From: Nostocales cyanobacterium HT-58-2 | Lineage (GTDB): Bacteria; Cyanobacteriota; Cyanobacteriia; Cyanobacteriales; Nostocaceae | Assembly: GCA_002163975.1 (NCBI GenBank) | Contig: CP019636.1 | Coordinates: 1,551,001-1,615,000, forward strand | Reading direction: 5' to 3' | DNA: 64,000 nt | Shown here: positions 36,249 through 45,030 of the stretch, one piece after another | Numbering within the stretch: position 1 is the first letter of the stretch | Layout: every line of letters begins with the position of its first letter | The notes under the pieces: generated by a model | What the model was told of the DNA's origin: nothing | Databases searched by the model: none | What the model saw: the letters and a program-made list of their open reading frames with translations, nothing else | Program-made: the position numbers and the translations under genes

Positions 36249-36785
36249 ATGAAACTTACAAAATTAGTCGCCTCTACAATTGCTGTTGCTTCTGTTGTCC
36301 TCTCCGCTGGTATTGCCTCGGCTCAAACAGCTCCAACTCAAGGCGCTGCAACACGTGGTCTAAACGGTAACTACATTGGTGCTGGTGTTTCTGCTGGCGT
36401 CACAAATGGCGGACGACAAAACGATGCGGCTACATTTGGTGGGAATGTCCAAGGACGCGTTGCTGTTCCTAATGCGCCTGTTTCAGTTCGCGGCTCTGTT
36501 CTGTTTGGTGGTGATTCAACAGCAATTATACCGACATTAACATACGATGCACCCATCGCTAAAAACACTAACGTTTACATCGGCGGCGGTTACTCCTTCC
36601 TCACCGATGAAGGACAAGCAAGCCAGTTGGGAAATCAAAATGCACCAGTCTTAACCCTTGGTGCTGAATCAGAAGTTGCCAAAAACGTAGTTGTGTATAG
36701 CGATGCCAAGTGGGGTATTGACGCATATAAAGGTAGTGACGCTGACGCTCTTAGCTTACAAGCCGGGGTTGGTTACCGCTTCTAG
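36249..36785 (+). CDS. Secreted outer-membrane beta-barrel-like protein
   Basis: A 178-residue protein with a clear signal peptide (LVASTIAVASVVLSAGIASA, cleavage after ASA). The mature part is rich in Gly, Ala, Asn and Thr with alternating hydrophobic strands (NYIGAGVSAGVT, VSVRGSVLFGG, NTNVYIGGGYSFL, VVVYSDAKWGID) and ends in the aromatic residue of GVGYRF, the usual terminal signature of outer-membrane barrels. About eight strands would fit an opacity-type small barrel. No specific function can be given. The ATG at 36249 lies seven bases after AAGAGAAAC. Confidence 0.82.
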   Translation: MKLTKLVASTIAVASVVLSAGIASAQTAPTQGAATRGLNGNYIGAGVSAGVTNGGRQNDAATFGGNVQGRVAVPNAPVSVRGSVLFGGDSTAIIPTLTYDAPIAKNTNVYIGGGYSFLTDEGQASQLGNQNAPVLTLGAESEVAKNVVVYSDAKWGIDAYKGSDADALSLQAGVGYRF

Positions 36786-36925
36786 TCCTTCATAGTCACA
36801 AAAGAAGGATTTTGATGCAAAACCAAATGTATGCGAGCAGTGACAACACATTTCGGGAGAGCGATCGCCGTTACTCTGAAGGGTTTGGCTGCACAATAGA
36901 CGAAGCCTGCCTTAGCAGGCTTAGT

Positions 36926-38287
36926 TTATAGAGGAAGTCGAACTGTAAATGTACTGCCCAATCCAGGTAGACTTTGAACAGAAATACTGCCTTTGTGTGC
37001 TTGGACGATTGCTTTAGCGATCGCTAATCCCAATCCCGAACCGCCAGAGGTGCGTGAGCGACCACGATCAACTCGATAGAAGCGGTCAAAAATTTGCTTT
37101 TGATGTTCTAGAGCAATTCCAATTCCTGTGTCTTGAACTTTGATAATCGCGTAACGTTCACTATCTTCCAAAGAAACCGTGACGTTTCCCCCACTAGGTG
37201 TTGCTTGAATTGCATTCACAATTAAGTTGGAAATTAAGCGATAAAGCTGTTCTTCATTTCCCATAACGTACAATTTTTTGGCAAAGAGCACCTGCTTAGA
37301 GAGATTTACCTGAGTCTCTAATGCCAAAAATGCTAGTTCCTCAATTAAGTCACTAATTAAATCGTTTAAACAGCAACGATGATATTCTCCTGTTAGTTGT
37401 TTTTGGTCTATCCTCGTTAATAGCAACAAATCTCCTACCAATTGTGAAAGGCGATGATTTTGTCGTTTGAGAACATCCAAAATTCTATGATCAGTTGTCT
37501 CGGATAAAGGCTTTGAGCTTGGTTGTCCGTGAAGTTTGATTGCAGCTTCAATAGTAGAGTGCATTGCTGCTAAAGGCGTACGAAACTCATGGGCGGCATC
37601 GGCAGTAAATTGTTGCATTTGTTGGTAGGAACGATATATAGGTTGCATTGCTCTTCCTGCCAACCACCAACTTGATAAACCAACAAAAATCATTGAAATT
37701 GGCAAACCCAGCCATAAAGTTAATCTCAAAAAAGCAAGATGTTGGTCTAAGTCAGTAAGACTCCGCGCTATTTGCATATAACCTAAAAGCTGGTTTTGGG
37801 AATGTAGAGATAAAGTGATTTGGCGATATCGAGTGCCATGGGAGTCTCTAAGGGTTTGCCAATGCTTTGATGGTGAGGGCATCGGTAATTTATCAAATGG
37901 TATACCTGCACTCGCAAACAGTTTTCCTGAGCGATCCAATAAGCGTATATAGTAATTAACTGGACTAGCTGCCTCTGCTATTGGTTGTTTAATGACTACT
38001 GTTTTAGGCAAACAGTTTGTTTGAGTTATGCATATTTCTAAGGAAAGTTCTTTAGCAAGTTGCTGTAAATGTCCGGGTTGCTGCCAAGCAGGCTCAATAC
38101 TTTGACGCAGTGCATTTGCTACTGATTCCAAACCCTGGTCTATAGTTTCATGATAGGCATGGGCAACGACACTATAAACTCCCAAACCAGATAGCCCTAG
38201 AATACCACTCATCACGAGCGTATACCAAGCTGCTAGCTGCAACCGAGTTTGGTGGAAAAGTGAATTGCGTTCCATGCTTCTAGACAT
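36926..38287 (-). CDS. rppB: Sensor histidine kinase, RppB-like
   Basis: A 453-residue membrane histidine kinase. Two transmembrane helices (about 18-42 and 190-212) flank a periplasmic sensor domain of some 145 residues with Cys in ICITQTNCLP. Then the kinase core: H-box FTADAAHEFRTPLAAMH (phosphorylated His), N-box LISNLIVNAIQATPSGG, G1 VQDTGIGI, F-box FDRFYRVDRGRSR, G2 GGSGLGLAIAKAIV. The N-terminus (FHQTRLQLAAWYTLVMSGILG) resembles cyanobacterial RppB/NrsS, which has been tied to metal and redox responses. The regulator gene lies 29 bases upstream. Assignment to RppB is by resemblance, not by specific ligand evidence. Confidence 0.82.
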   Translation of the reverse strand: MSRSMERNSLFHQTRLQLAAWYTLVMSGILGLSGLGVYSVVAHAYHETIDQGLESVANALRQSIEPAWQQPGHLQQLAKELSLEICITQTNCLPKTVVIKQPIAEAASPVNYYIRLLDRSGKLFASAGIPFDKLPMPSPSKHWQTLRDSHGTRYRQITLSLHSQNQLLGYMQIARSLTDLDQHLAFLRLTLWLGLPISMIFVGLSSWWLAGRAMQPIYRSYQQMQQFTADAAHEFRTPLAAMHSTIEAAIKLHGQPSSKPLSETTDHRILDVLKRQNHRLSQLVGDLLLLTRIDQKQLTGEYHRCCLNDLISDLIEELAFLALETQVNLSKQVLFAKKLYVMGNEEQLYRLISNLIVNAIQATPSGGNVTVSLEDSERYAIIKVQDTGIGIALEHQKQIFDRFYRVDRGRSRTSGGSGLGLAIAKAIVQAHKGSISVQSLPGLGSTFTVRLPL

Positions 38288-38316
38288 TATTTAAAGTGTC
38301 GTCAAGTCAGCAAAAA

Positions 38317-39051
38317 TCAGCAGCTTGTTTCTGCAGCATGAATGTTTAAGCGATAACCTACACCATAAATCGTTTCAATCAAAGCTCCGCTCTCTTCTTC
38401 TCCCAATTTGCGTCTCAATAAGCGAATCTGTGCTGCTACTACATTGCTAACTGGTTCTGCACCAATTTCCCAAAGTTGATTAATAATTTGATCGCGGCTG
38501 ATAATTTGGTTAGGATGCCTCATGAAATATTCCAACAATTGGAATTCCTTGACAGTTAACGAGAAGACTTGCTTTTTACCGTGACTATACTGACGAGTCA
38601 GTTCATGAGTACTGTAATTGAGCGTCAGGCAACCTACTTGTAAGCGTCGGGGTTGGACTTGAGGTGTCAGCGTTGCTCCTACGTAAGAGGCTCGCCGTTG
38701 CAATGCCCTTAATCTAGCTAGCAGTTCTGCCATATCAAACGGTTTAACTAAATAGTCATCTGCACCGCTATCTAGACCAATAATCTTTTCTTCCATCCGG
38801 TCTTTAGCAGTTAGTATTAATACAGGTAGAGTTAAGTGGCGCGATCGCAACCATTTGCACAATTCTAATCCTGAAACTCCTGGCAGCATCCAATCAAAAA
38901 TTGCCATCGTGTATTCAGTCCAGCCAGTTTCTAAATACTGCCATGCTTGAGTACCGTCTAGAAACCAATCAACTACATACGCCTCATGACTCAAGACTTG
39001 TTTGATTGCTGCACCTAAATCTGCTTCATCCTCAACTAATATAAGCCGCAT
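38317..39051 (-). CDS. rppA: OmpR-type response regulator, RppA-like
   Basis: A 244-residue regulator with an N-terminal receiver (acidic pair in LVEDEADLG, phospho-Asp in MAIFDWMLPGVSG, Thr in LILTAKD, Lys in DYLVKPFDM) and a C-terminal winged-helix DNA-binding domain (FSLTVKEFQLLEYFMRHPNQ, RLLRRKLGE, YGVGYRLNI). The start is ATG at 39049-39051; a TTG two codons upstream is less likely. It is followed directly by the kinase gene, giving a standard regulator-kinase operon. Confidence 0.88.
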   Translation of the reverse strand: MRLILVEDEADLGAAIKQVLSHEAYVVDWFLDGTQAWQYLETGWTEYTMAIFDWMLPGVSGLELCKWLRSRHLTLPVLILTAKDRMEEKIIGLDSGADDYLVKPFDMAELLARLRALQRRASYVGATLTPQVQPRRLQVGCLTLNYSTHELTRQYSHGKKQVFSLTVKEFQLLEYFMRHPNQIISRDQIINQLWEIGAEPVSNVVAAQIRLLRRKLGEEESGALIETIYGVGYRLNIHAAETSC

Positions 39052-39262
39052 AGTCAATAGTTGCTTATCAGTACTAAAGCCTTTTTTAAATACGCTTTCA
39101 CAAAAAAGTGAAATAACTATGAAATTTGGATTCTTCTTAAGATAGAAATATTGATGCTTGTATAGTTTTTAGATTCATACAAAAATGAATTTTTTGTTGA
39201 AAAGTGAAAACATCACACTTCCTTGTCCAAAGGCATAAATTGTTTGTACCATTTCAATTGGC

Positions 39263-39643
39263 TTAAGTAGCTTGAATTTCTCCACCTTGTGGTTTTGATA
39301 GCGCCTTTAGTTCTTCCCAATTGTAATGATGGGGTAATTCGATTGGTTTATCATTGGCTCCAAAACCCAACCCACTCGGTTGAATTTCGTTGATAGCTTC
39401 TTGGGCAAACCCAGCGAGCTTGTTGCCTGCAATGCCACCAGCAATAGCTCCTGTAATCCCACCAATCGCAGTACCAACCTTACCACCAATGATTGAGTGA
39501 CCCAATGTAGCTCCTGCAACTCCACCTCCTACTGCACCTAGACTTGTCGCTAAGGGATGAGAATCTGTTTGTTCTGATGTGCTCTGTTGAGATTGAATTT
39601 GTGGTTGGTCTTGTGGTGTAATTTGCCGTTCATCGTTCGTCAT
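39263..39643 (-). CDS. Glycine-zipper small protein
   Basis: A 126-residue protein. The first 35 residues are polar and Gln-rich (QDQPQIQSQQSTSEQ). Residues about 40-82 form a strong Gly/Ala zipper (LGAVGGGVAGATLGHSIIGG, GTAIGGITGAIAGGIAG), expected to insert into or line membranes. The C-terminus is polar (PHHYNWEELKALSKPQGGE). I start at the ATG at 39641-39643, which has AAGGACG upstream; a TTG at 39670 lacks a ribosome-binding site. It lies 54 bases after the GMC oxidoreductase gene on the same strand, so it may share its transcript. No family function known. Confidence 0.75.
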   Translation of the reverse strand: MTNDERQITPQDQPQIQSQQSTSEQTDSHPLATSLGAVGGGVAGATLGHSIIGGKVGTAIGGITGAIAGGIAGNKLAGFAQEAINEIQPSGLGFGANDKPIELPHHYNWEELKALSKPQGGEIQAT

Positions 39644-39697
39644 GATGTTCGTCCTTTTTGTCTTTTTCAAAAAAGCAAAAAATAACTAATGACCATC

Positions 39698-41266
39698 TCA
39701 TTTCATTCGCTCTGCTAGATGGTCACCGACGCGCAAAGCATTCGCAATAATTGTCAGGGTTGGGTTAACTCCGGAATTTGAGGGAAAGAAACTACTATCA
39801 ACAATGTAAAGATTATTAACATCGTGGGTACGACAGTTGAGATCCAACACTGAGGTTTTTGGATCGCTGCCAAAGCGGCAAGTACCACATTGATGAGCCA
39901 CTGCTTCTAGCGGAATTTGATTGCGTGGATAGAGGCTAAAGGGAATGACATGCATTGCTTTTTGTGGGATGGATTTCATCACTGATGTCCAGCGATGAAC
40001 TAGACGTTGGGCAGCTTCAGTATTATTAAGGGTGTAATCTATGTACAGTTTTTCACCGTTAACATATACACGATTGTTAGGGTCGGGCAAGTCCTCAGTT
40101 TGTAGCCACCAGCCTACTGATCGCTCAGCCATCTGCTGGAGTGCAAACTCTGGTATCAGTTTCACATATGGTGCTAACAATGGGGGCGCTTCTGCCGGAA
40201 TCATATCTGCAAGAACATCTCCGGTGTTTTGTACCATGCCCATGGGGTAGGGAAAATCTGGTTCTCCCCAGTAAAAATCGTTAACACCAATCGTCTTTTG
40301 AAATTTTGCTTGGTAGGGTTCAAGGTGAATTGACAACAGTGCAAACTCTTGCTGCTTCATCAAATTGCGCCCTACTTGGTCGGAACTGTTCGCCAGTCCA
40401 TTAGGATAGGTGTCGTTAGCAGAGCGCAACAGTAGAGCAGCCGAGTTGATAGCTCCACAGGCAACCACGACAATATTAGCCGAGAAACGATGCAATTCGC
40501 CGTTGACATCGGTTTCGACTGCGGTGACTTCTCGCCCAGACTGACTAGTATGCAATTTGAGGACTTTGGCTTTTGTCAATAACGTTAAGTTAAGGATATC
40601 TCGAATGGGACGAATGGCATTTACCTCGGCATCAGCTTTGGCGTGGACAAGACAGGGATAGCCGTCATGAGTATCACAGCGAATGCAGGGACTTCTAGTA
40701 AAGTCAGCCTCGTTTAACTTCATTGCCATTGGAAGATGGAATGGGTAGTAGCCCAGTTCGCGAATGCCATCAGCAATTTCTTGTATATGCCGCTTATGGC
40801 TTATCGAAGGATAGGGAAATGGTTCGCCGCGAGGTGGTTCGGTGGGATCTTCCCCTTGTTGACCGTGTACATCATATAGCTTTTCTGCTTGAGTGTAATA
40901 AGGTTCAAAATCCCGATATTTTAGTTCCCAAGCTGGAGAAATCCCGCCTTTGTGGATGACCTCCTCAAAATCTCGTTCTCGCAGCCGTATTAACGCCGAT
41001 CCATACAGTTTGGTATTACCACCAACCCAGTAACCAGTTTGCGGACGAAAGGCGTTGCCATTTTTGTCATACCAGTGTTCAGTGGTATGGTAGCGTTCTT
41101 TTTGGTAAACCTCCGATGCGCTCCAATTTTCTTTTTCTCTGGGTAGAAAATCACCCCGCTCCAGCACCAAAATTTTCTTGCCAGTAGGTGCTAATCGATA
41201 CGCTAGCGTTCCTCCTCCCGCTCCCGTACCAATAATAATGATGTCGTAGTGTTCACTAATATTCAT
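39698..41266 (-). CDS. GMC-family FAD oxidoreductase
   Basis: A 522-residue flavoprotein of the glucose-methanol-choline family. The N-terminal FAD motif is YDIIIIGTGAGGGTLAYRL followed by LVLERG. GYWVGGNTKLYGSALIR is the second FAD block, VVACGAINSAALLLRSA the third, and the C-terminal catalytic region is EAVAHQCGTCRFG (active-site His) with LYIVDSSFFPSNSGVNPTLT. Such enzymes oxidise alcohols or sugars, substrate not predictable here. The ATG at 41264-41266 has GAAGAA upstream. A long AT-rich non-coding region precedes it. Confidence 0.93.
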   Translation of the reverse strand: MNISEHYDIIIIGTGAGGGTLAYRLAPTGKKILVLERGDFLPREKENWSASEVYQKERYHTTEHWYDKNGNAFRPQTGYWVGGNTKLYGSALIRLRERDFEEVIHKGGISPAWELKYRDFEPYYTQAEKLYDVHGQQGEDPTEPPRGEPFPYPSISHKRHIQEIADGIRELGYYPFHLPMAMKLNEADFTRSPCIRCDTHDGYPCLVHAKADAEVNAIRPIRDILNLTLLTKAKVLKLHTSQSGREVTAVETDVNGELHRFSANIVVVACGAINSAALLLRSANDTYPNGLANSSDQVGRNLMKQQEFALLSIHLEPYQAKFQKTIGVNDFYWGEPDFPYPMGMVQNTGDVLADMIPAEAPPLLAPYVKLIPEFALQQMAERSVGWWLQTEDLPDPNNRVYVNGEKLYIDYTLNNTEAAQRLVHRWTSVMKSIPQKAMHVIPFSLYPRNQIPLEAVAHQCGTCRFGSDPKTSVLDLNCRTHDVNNLYIVDSSFFPSNSGVNPTLTIIANALRVGDHLAERMK

Positions 41267-42418
41267 TTCTTCAAAATCCGACAACAGATTCCAACTCGGA
41301 AAACCAGATCAAATCAGACTTTCTTAGTTACGAATTACAAATTGATATGACAACAGAGAGCTTACATCCTGTGTTTGGGGCTAGTTGAGTCTATACCCTC
41401 ATACTCTTACACCTGCCTTGAGCAGTGAAGGAATCACGTACTGAACATTGATTCGCTAATATTGACCATTGTGATATCTTCGTTAGCAGCATTTTTGGTT
41501 TGACTTGTAGTGAGCAACTAGCCACTTTACTGTTTATTGTCAATTTAGATTATTGTCAATTTAGACAAACAAGTCAGATTTATTGAGAAAAAAATCAGTT
41601 TTTACAACAGTTCAATTAGTATTTTATTCGTTTTATACAAAGCATTTTGACAAGAATTTGAGTGACTTACTCAGTTGTTAAAGAAGCTGAATAGCTCTAA
41701 TGATAGATTTCTATGTTTAGGCTAAAACGTTAATGACAACATTGCTTCTACCCAATGACATAGTATTGATTTCTATCTAAAGAAAGGCTTTTATTTCATT
41801 TTAATTTCACTTTTACAAGATAAGTTATACGAATCAGGGTAAAAAATGAAATTACTATTTTATTAGGAGAATCAGAAAAGTTGTTTTTTTTCAAGAAGAA
41901 AAAGCAATTATGCTAACAATATTTTAATAATTATTCTGTGACTTTAAAGATGATTCAAAACTACAAATTAGTTGCATGACTTATACCTAGTTTTTCAGGT
42001 AAATAAAAGTTAATGAAAGAACAATTATTTTTATAGAAATTTCCTGTAAGCTTGTACTTAATAGCTGGAAAAAACAGATTTTTTACAGAATATTAAGTTT
42101 GCATTTATATAGCAATCCTAGATTATTTGCCTCATTTGCCAACAAATCTGTTCCCCTTGGTCGAGTACTCTTCCCTTCTCCTGTCGGAGACGCTGCGCGA
42201 ACAGGACGCTCCGCCAACGAGAAGTCATTCCCCCTACCCTTACAGGAAGCTAAAGAAAGCGTATACGTGACGGAGACCGGCTTCTGGAGGACTTGTCTCA
42301 CCTGTTCCCTTCCTCTACGAGTAAGTTCATCAATCAAATAGGATTGCTATAGCAATTTGGTATTAACTTGAAGCTGCTATTTCTCGTCAGTAACCAAGTG
42401 AGATAACAGGAGATTCCT
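41267..42418. other. 1.15-kb gene-free region
   Basis: No supported gene between the divergent GMC and SMP-30 genes. 41267-42100 is AT-rich with no recognisable structure beyond short repeats such as ATTGTCAATTTAGA (two copies near 41540-41565). 42109-42350 is a distinct, more GC-rich block bounded by 12-bp inverted repeats (listed separately). Frames of about 80 residues on both strands inside that block are not gene-like. Confidence 0.6.
42109..42350. mobile_element. MITE-like element with 12-bp terminal inverted repeats
   Basis: ATAGCAATCCTA at 42109-42120 and its perfect reverse complement TAGGATTGCTAT at 42339-42350 bound a 242-bp block that is more GC-rich than its surroundings and contains repeat words such as CTCCTGTCGGAGACGC and CGCTCCGCCAACGAGAAG. 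No transposase is encoded. No target-site duplication is obvious in the immediate flanks. This is the form of a non-autonomous miniature transposable element, but mobility is inferred. Confidence 0.55.
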
Positions 42419-43324
42419 ATGCCTGAAGCTATTGAGATTTATGAAGAGCGAATGCGTGCGCTCATCCGCCCAAAGGCCTCACTCCAAAAGCTTGCCAACG
42501 GTGCCGCCCATAGCGAGGGACCTGTTTACTTTCACGAGGATAATAGTGTTGTGTGGAGCGACGCGCATGGCAACCGCCTGTTGCGCTGGAGTGCTAGTGA
42601 CAATGTGAGCGTTCTACGAGATCCATCTGACTACCAAAGTGGCAATTACCGCGACCTGGAGGGTCGTCTTGTTGCGTGTTCGTCGGGTTTGCGTGCTATC
42701 ATCCGCCGCGAACATGATGGAGAGTGGAAAATTTTAGTGGATCGTTACCAAGGTAAACACCTCAACAGTCCAAATGACTTGGTAGTCAAAAGCGACGGCA
42801 CGATTTGGTTCACCGATCCGCCCTATGGCATCACTCAACCAAATCAAGGGTATGGTGGCAAACAGGAACAAACCGGAAGTTACGTATATCGCTTCGCTCC
42901 GGCAACTCGTGAAATTTATCCAGTCGTGACGGACATGGTGTGCCCTAACGGACTTGCCTTCAGTCCAGACGAGCGTCTTCTGTATGTTTCGGATACAGCT
43001 GCTTTTAATATTTCTGGAGGACCTCATCATATCCGTGTATACGAGGTTGTGGACGGTCGGTATGTGACGAACGGTCGCGTGTTTGCAGTCATCGAGCCAG
43101 GACAACCTGATGGACTTCGGGTGGACGAACATGGCAATGTTTTTACTAGTTCTAAAGACAGCGTGCAAGTATACGCCCCTGACGGAACTCGCTTGGGGAA
43201 AATTCTAGTACCGGAAATATGCGCTAATCTCACTTTCGGTGGGAAAGAACGCGATCGCCTTTTTATCACAGCAGGCAAATCCTTATATGCTATCGACCTT
43301 AATACCCGTGGTGTACAGCAATGA
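42419..43324 (+). CDS. SMP-30/gluconolactonase family protein
   Basis: A 301-residue six-bladed propeller of the SMP-30/gluconolactonase/LRE family, which hydrolyses sugar lactones and similar esters with a divalent metal. Metal-site residues are in place: Glu of AHSEGPVYF, Asn of HLNSPNDLVVKSDGTIWFT, Asn of VCPNGLAFSPDE and Asp of QPDGLRVDEHGNVF. No signal peptide. AGGAGA lies before the ATG at 42419. The stop overlaps the DoxX start by four bases (ATGA), so the two are translationally coupled. Confidence 0.92.
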   Translation: MPEAIEIYEERMRALIRPKASLQKLANGAAHSEGPVYFHEDNSVVWSDAHGNRLLRWSASDNVSVLRDPSDYQSGNYRDLEGRLVACSSGLRAIIRREHDGEWKILVDRYQGKHLNSPNDLVVKSDGTIWFTDPPYGITQPNQGYGGKQEQTGSYVYRFAPATREIYPVVTDMVCPNGLAFSPDERLLYVSDTAAFNISGGPHHIRVYEVVDGRYVTNGRVFAVIEPGQPDGLRVDEHGNVFTSSKDSVQVYAPDGTRLGKILVPEICANLTFGGKERDRLFITAGKSLYAIDLNTRGVQQ

Positions 43325-43860
43325 TTTATCAATTCGCACTGGGTGTGGCGATCGCCTTTTTTCTAGCTGCATTTCATTTCCCACAGCTAGGGCCGTACTT
43401 GTTAAGTTCACTCTATCATGCGTATCCTGGCGGACTCCCAGGATTGGCACTTTTACTGCTCAGAGTTAGCGTTGGCGGGTTATTTTTACTACACGGCTAT
43501 CCAAAGATAACGCATCTTCGACAGTGGGCTGAGTCTCTAAAAATGCCTGTGTTTCTTTGCTTTTTATCAGCTGCGTCTATGTTAGGCGGTGGAGTTTTTC
43601 TGATTATAGGATTCCTCACACTCTTAGCGACCTTGCCGATTCTCTGCTCAATGATTTTTGCAATATATCTACACGTCACTGGAGGTAAACCTTTTGTGGC
43701 TAAAGATCCATACTTAATTCCCCAAGGTCAGTATATGGGGCCTTTAGGAGAAGGCGAACCGCCAAGTTGGGAAAAGGCGTTTATGTACTGTGTGATGCTG
43801 ATTGTGATCGCGGTTCTAGGCCCTGGTGCTTATTCGCTCGATGCTTTAATTTTCAGATAA
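43321..43860 (+). CDS. DoxX-family membrane protein
   Basis: A 179-residue protein with about four hydrophobic helices (YQFALGVAIAFFLAAF, ALLLLRVSVGGLFLLHGYPK, CFLSAASMLGGGVFLIIGF, FMYCVMLIVIAVLGPG). The LLLLRVSVGGLFLLHGYPKI block with its Arg and His is the DoxX signature. DoxX proteins are linked to quinone-dependent oxidation or thiosulfate:quinone oxidoreductase subunits in some organisms, but most are unassigned. The start ATG overlaps the SMP-30 stop, suggesting a joint function. Confidence 0.85.
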   Translation: MIYQFALGVAIAFFLAAFHFPQLGPYLLSSLYHAYPGGLPGLALLLLRVSVGGLFLLHGYPKITHLRQWAESLKMPVFLCFLSAASMLGGGVFLIIGFLTLLATLPILCSMIFAIYLHVTGGKPFVAKDPYLIPQGQYMGPLGEGEPPSWEKAFMYCVMLIVIAVLGPGAYSLDALIFR

Positions 43861-43949
43861 AAGGCATCAACAGTTCCTAATATTTCTCCATCAAGCTAAA
43901 ACTGCACAGATACAACACGCCATGTTAATTATTGCCCTAAGTTGGGGTA

Positions 43950-44927
43950 TCATTCCCCCACTGGAGACGATTTCGCCAATAGCAACAAGGTGTGTCCATC
44001 AGGATCTTTAATGAGACAACTCTGCCCGTAAGGAAATGAGCGATCGCTAAACTGTACAATCCGTGATGATACAAACTGAACCCGGTTATGCCGTAGCTTA
44101 TCCACTAGCTGCTCAATATCATTAACAACAAGCTCAATTTGTATGTGTGCAATATCACTACTTTTCCAGTCACTCTGTATAGAACGACCCTTTCCAGGCA
44201 CAATATAGTCTAACAATTCAATTCCTACACCATCTTGAATTGGTCGCAAACCTGTAATTCTCACTTCGGCTCCTGGCAAATTATCCAAGCGAGCTTGTGT
44301 TTCACGCCAGTTGAGACTGCGGCTATCAATCTGCATTCCCAGGAGATCGTGGTAAAAGTGTAGACTCTGCTCGGTGTTGGAAACTGCGATCGCACTATGA
44401 TCAATTCCGAGAAACAAGCGATTTCTGTTTTGATGCCACTTGTCTTGTCCTTTATCAGGCGGAAACCAAATTAACTCTAAATCATGACCGTCAGGGTCTT
44501 TAAACTTAAAAGCACGAACACCAGCAGATGCTTCATTACTGGGTGGTATTGTCTGTGGTTCAACAGATATGGGTTCAATCGGAAATGAGCGCAAATGAGC
44601 ATAAGCGCGGTCCATATCACTTACCACAATCGCCATGTGTTGAAACCACAAATCATTACTTTTTGAATCACTGGGGATGGGTTTAAAGGGAATGTTCAGA
44701 TATTCCATCAACTCGATGAGTTCATCTCCTAGTCGCAAGGTGATAATGCGAATTTTTGCCCCAGCCACGCCTTCCAGATCGCTGTAATCCTGTCCTTCAA
44801 CAGTCATATCGGAAACGAACTCAAACAAGAGTGCTTGTGTATAGAAATCTAAAGAGCGATCGGCATTTGTTACTGTTAATCCAATAGCTCGAATTCTTTG
44901 TACCTGTACATTGGTTTGACTAGGCAT
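43950..44927 (-). CDS. Double VOC (glyoxalase/dioxygenase fold) protein
   Basis: A 325-residue protein with two vicinal-oxygen-chelate domains. The first covers about 5-150 (AIGLTVTNADRSLDFYTQAL; KDPDGHDLELIWFPP), the second about 165-315 (IDHSAIAVSNTEQSLHFYHD; IKDPDGHTLLLLAKS). Both domains end with the KDPDGH...E/L pattern of the superfamily. The first lacks the usual metal His at its start, so only part of the metal sites may be intact. Function could be glyoxalase-, dioxygenase- or bleomycin-resistance-like. I start at the ATG at 44925-44927 rather than a GTG at 44945. Confidence 0.85.
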   Translation of the reverse strand: MPSQTNVQVQRIRAIGLTVTNADRSLDFYTQALLFEFVSDMTVEGQDYSDLEGVAGAKIRIITLRLGDELIELMEYLNIPFKPIPSDSKSNDLWFQHMAIVVSDMDRAYAHLRSFPIEPISVEPQTIPPSNEASAGVRAFKFKDPDGHDLELIWFPPDKGQDKWHQNRNRLFLGIDHSAIAVSNTEQSLHFYHDLLGMQIDSRSLNWRETQARLDNLPGAEVRITGLRPIQDGVGIELLDYIVPGKGRSIQSDWKSSDIAHIQIELVVNDIEQLVDKLRHNRVQFVSSRIVQFSDRSFPYGQSCLIKDPDGHTLLLLAKSSPVGE

Positions 44928-44959
44928 ATTCAACTGCCTCTGCACTTACAGTTAATGTC

Positions 44960-44988
44960 GTTATTAACGTTGTTATTAACGTTGTTAT
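44960..44988. repeat. Tandem 12-bp repeat upstream of the VOC gene
   Basis: GTTATTAACGTT occurs twice in tandem (44960-44971, 44972-44983) and a third partial copy GTTATG follows. The unit is partly self-complementary (AACGTT). It lies 33 bases upstream of the VOC start codon on the minus strand, in promoter position. Confidence 0.65.
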
Positions 44989-45030
44989 GACGGGTATTGG
45001 ACATTAGGAGAAGAATTCAGTCTCCATGAC

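Noticed and set aside
42083..42341. Frames of about 80 codons on both strands
   Set aside because: They coincide with the MITE-like block and are explained by its repeats.
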